Origin: Allobrachymonas sp.
GTDB lineage: Bacteria; Pseudomonadota; Gammaproteobacteria; Burkholderiales; Burkholderiaceae_C
Direction: 5' to 3'
DNA: 7,571 bases
Assembly: GCA_017996515.1 (NCBI GenBank)
Contig: JAGOGU010000065.1
Location: 1-7,571 of the forward strand
Of this stretch, positions 5,895 to 7,571 are shown piece after piece. Both the position numbers and the translations under genes were made by a program. Under the pieces are notes generated by a model. The model was not told the DNA's origin. It searched no databases and saw nothing but the letters and a program-made list of their open reading frames with translations. Every line of letters begins with the position of its first letter. Positions within the stretch are counted from its first letter, which is position 1.

Positions 5895-6866
5895 ATGAGC
5901 ACTTTGCAAAGAATGTTTGCCCTGTTGCTGGCACTGGCGGTGCTGGCGGGTGTGGCGACCACTTGTCTGTTTATCGTTGATCAGCGCCAGTACGCCATGG
6001 TGTACGGGGCGGGGCAATTACCACGTCTGGTTCAGGAGCCCGGCTTGCAATTCAAATGGCCGTGGCCTTTGCAGAAGGTGCGCACGCTGGATCGGCGCAC
6101 GTTGCTGGCCGCAGGAGATACCGGGCAGCAACCGATTGTGTTGGCGGATGATCGCCAGGTGCCGCTTGCATGGCATATACAGTGGCGCATCACCCAGCCC
6201 GAACATTACACGCGGCAGGTTGGCGGTTCGGTGCAGGAAGGGGAGCAGGTGCTGCATCTCAGCACAGCTTCGATCATGCAGGCGATAGGCAAGCGGCTGA
6301 CGTGGCAGCAATTGCAGCAACAACAGTATGAGGCGCTGCCACAGGAGTTGAAAAAACGCCTGAACATCATTGCCCAATCCGCAGAAAAGCCTTGGGGACT
6401 GGAGGTGCTGGACGTGCGCCTCACGCGAGTGGACATCACTCAGGCCGAAGCCGAGGCAGAGCAGGCGCGCATGAACGCCGCCTTGTTGCAAACGGCGGCG
6501 CAACTCAAGTCCGAAGCGGCCAGTGCGGCCGCAGCGGCGCGGATGCAAGCCGAGGAGCAGCGCCAGGCCTTGCTGGCCGAGGGCCAACGCCAAGCACAGC
6601 AAATTCGTGGCGAAGGCGATGTGCAAGCCATGCGCATTTACGCGGCAGACCATGCCCAGAACCCGCAATTGGCGGGCTTTTTACGCACGCTGGCGGTGTA
6701 CCGCAAGAGTTTTGGCGGCGCAGGCGATGTGTTGGTCATCGACCCGGCCAGCAACAGCTTTCTCCAGCAGTTGCGCGCAGGCAGCGCCAAGTTGCCCAGT
6801 CTGCCTGCATCCACGCCAATGTCTGCTGCCAGCTCGGCTTCCGCTACCCATACAACAGCGCCATGA
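5895..6866 (+). CDS. hflC: FtsH protease modulator subunit HflC (SPFH/band 7 protein)
   Basis: HflC is the partner of HflK in the FtsH-regulating membrane complex. The frame is open upstream into hflK, but the ATG at 5895 gives the expected start MSTLQRM, a membrane helix at about 8-27 and VDQRQYAMVYGAGQLPRLVQEPGLQFKWPWP-type SPFH sequence directly after. Further marks are WGLEVLDVRL (167-176), an Ala/Gln/Glu-rich helix, RGEGD (238-242) and the C-terminal FLRTLAVYRKSF segment followed by DVLVIDPAS. The 323 residues are close to the E. coli 334. The usual RMRAER motif after the DVR strand is replaced by ARMNAALLQ, and an Ala/Ser/Thr/Pro tail (about 298-323) is present, so it is divergent in step with HflK. 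The start has only a weak ribosome site four bases after the hflK stop, so it probably depends on translational coupling. Its stop overlaps the next start (ATGA). Confidence 0.94.
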   Translation: MSTLQRMFALLLALAVLAGVATTCLFIVDQRQYAMVYGAGQLPRLVQEPGLQFKWPWPLQKVRTLDRRTLLAAGDTGQQPIVLADDRQVPLAWHIQWRITQPEHYTRQVGGSVQEGEQVLHLSTASIMQAIGKRLTWQQLQQQQYEALPQELKKRLNIIAQSAEKPWGLEVLDVRLTRVDITQAEAEAEQARMNAALLQTAAQLKSEAASAAAAARMQAEEQRQALLAEGQRQAQQIRGEGDVQAMRIYAADHAQNPQLAGFLRTLAVYRKSFGGAGDVLVIDPASNSFLQQLRAGSAKLPSLPASTPMSAASSASATHTTAP

Positions 6867-7054
6867 ACAACAAAGTTATTTGGATGGCCGCCGCCTTCAT
6901 GCTGATGTTTGAAGGGCTGATGCCTTTGATTGCGCCAAATCTGTGGCGGCGCATGTTTGAACAATTGCTGCAACTACCCGAGCAGGGCATCCGCATCGCA
7001 GGGGGCATCAGTGTTGTGATCGGACTGCTGCTGTATTGGCTGGTGGCGATCTGA
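6863..7054 (+). CDS. YjeT-like (DUF2065) small membrane protein
   Basis: This 63-residue protein has two predicted membrane helices (about 5-22 and 43-62) joined by a short loop. It matches the DUF2065/YjeT family pattern: EGLMPLIAP-LWRRMFEQLLQLPEQGIRIAGG-VVIGLLLYW, with the characteristic EGL-P, LP and R-GG positions. In E. coli yjeT also follows hflC, so the position supports the call. Function is unknown; a role near the HflKC-FtsH complex is only suggested by gene order. The ATG overlaps the hflC stop by four bases (ATGA), which points to translational coupling, and the start is the only sensible one because the frame upstream is the shadow of hflC. Confidence 0.88.
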   Translation: MNNKVIWMAAAFMLMFEGLMPLIAPNLWRRMFEQLLQLPEQGIRIAGGISVVIGLLLYWLVAI

Positions 7055-7057
7055 GCC

Positions 7058-7571
7058 ATGGGCGCAGGCGAACAGCATGCCGCAGATCTGCCTGCGGGCG
7101 TTGCCCCCCAGGCGTGGCAACGCCTGAAGCCGCATGTGCGCAATTTTTTGCATGGCGTGATCCGCAAGAAGCGGCCAAACATGCAGCAACTGCCCATCGA
7201 GTTGGCGCGCGAAGCATACGCCTTGGGTAGTTGCGTGCTGGAGCCTGAGCCGCCTGCGCTTGCGCGGGTGCAGGATTTGACGCTTCCACGGCCCGACGGC
7301 AGCGCCATGCGCGCACGCCTGTACGCTACGCATGCCGCAGAGCAGGGCATAGTGCCCGTGCTGGTGTATTTTCACGGTGGTGGTTTTGTCGTGGGCAGTA
7401 TCGATACGCACGATGTGCTTTGCCGCAGGTTGTGCCATGCCAGTGGTTGCGCCGTGGTTTCGGTGGACTATCGGCTGGCGCCCGAACATAAATTTCCCGC
7501 CGCCCTTGATGACTGCTGGGACAGCGTGCAGTGGCTGGCGCAGCATGCATCCACGTGGGGGCTGGATGCCA
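7058..7571 (+). CDS. Alpha/beta hydrolase, hormone-sensitive-lipase type (N-terminal 171 codons, runs off right edge)
   Basis: The frame from the ATG at 7058 stays open to the window end. HGGGF at residues 106-110 is the oxyanion-hole motif of the alpha/beta hydrolase fold-3 (hormone-sensitive lipase, HSL) family, and YRLAPEHKFPAALDD at about 139-153 is the next family block. The catalytic serine (usually in GDSAGG), the Asp/Glu and the His lie beyond the window. Members hydrolyse short- to medium-chain carboxyl esters in the cytoplasm; the substrate here is unknown. No signal peptide is visible: the N-terminus is MGAGEQHAADLPAG. It starts three bases after the yjeT-like stop without a clear ribosome site, so it is likely co-translated with the hflKC operon. 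In Burkholderiales I would expect hisZ and purA here instead. Confidence 0.88.
   Translation, partial: MGAGEQHAADLPAGVAPQAWQRLKPHVRNFLHGVIRKKRPNMQQLPIELAREAYALGSCVLEPEPPALARVQDLTLPRPDGSAMRARLYATHAAEQGIVPVLVYFHGGGFVVGSIDTHDVLCRRLCHASGCAVVSVDYRLAPEHKFPAALDDCWDSVQWLAQHASTWGLDA

Noticed and set aside
5325..6017. Minus-strand 230-codon open frame opposite the hflK-hflC junction
   Set aside because: It is a shadow of the Ala-rich hflK tail; the Gln/Arg/His-rich composition is what reverse-complemented GCN codons and neighbouring bases give.
6392..6862. Upstream extension of the yjeT-like frame
   Set aside because: The frame is open from 6392, but that part overlaps hflC and reads as Gly/Arg-rich nonsense; the family sequence begins at the ATG at 6863.

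Overview
The window looks like chromosomal DNA of a betaproteobacterium of the order Burkholderiales. The Hfq protein has the betaproteobacterial form of the rim motif (RREH rather than the RRER of E. coli) and the typical core, and hfq-hflX-hflK-hflC followed by a YjeT/DUF2065 gene is a known proteobacterial block. The look of Hfq and HflX suggests Comamonadaceae or Alcaligenaceae, but that is from memory of family members, not from a search.

Layout. Bases 1-2528 on the minus strand carry the first 842 codons of a very large exported protein of the bacterial alpha-2-macroglobulin family; its C-terminal part, including any thioester, lies beyond the left edge. Bases 2529-2987 form an AT-rich divergent intergenic region holding small hairpins, a perfect tandem 9-base repeat and an A-R-N triplet run that could be an Hfq binding site. 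From 2988 onward everything is on the plus strand: hfq, hflX, hflK, hflC, a yjeT-like gene and the start of an alpha/beta hydrolase of the hormone-sensitive-lipase type that runs off the right edge.

How the genes fit together. Hfq is the RNA chaperone for small RNAs, HflX is a ribosome-associated GTPase that rescues or splits stalled ribosomes, and HflK/HflC are paired membrane SPFH proteins that surround and modulate the FtsH protease. hflK, hflC, yjeT and the hydrolase are packed with gaps of 4, -4 and 3 bases and probably share one message. hfq, hflX and hflK are separated by 130-145 bases, leaving room for extra promoters or processing sites.

Points of interest. The first three genes of the cluster all appear to use non-ATG starts (GTG, TTG, TTG). 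HflK and HflC are divergent and both carry Ala/Ser-rich C-terminal tails. hfq and its leader are clearly more AT-rich than the genes on either side. The neighbours on both flanks (alpha-2-macroglobulin, hydrolase) are not the ones I would expect in Burkholderiales. I see no mobile element, CRISPR array, RNA gene or wholly unfamiliar system here; the novel signals are modest and mostly regulatory or structural.
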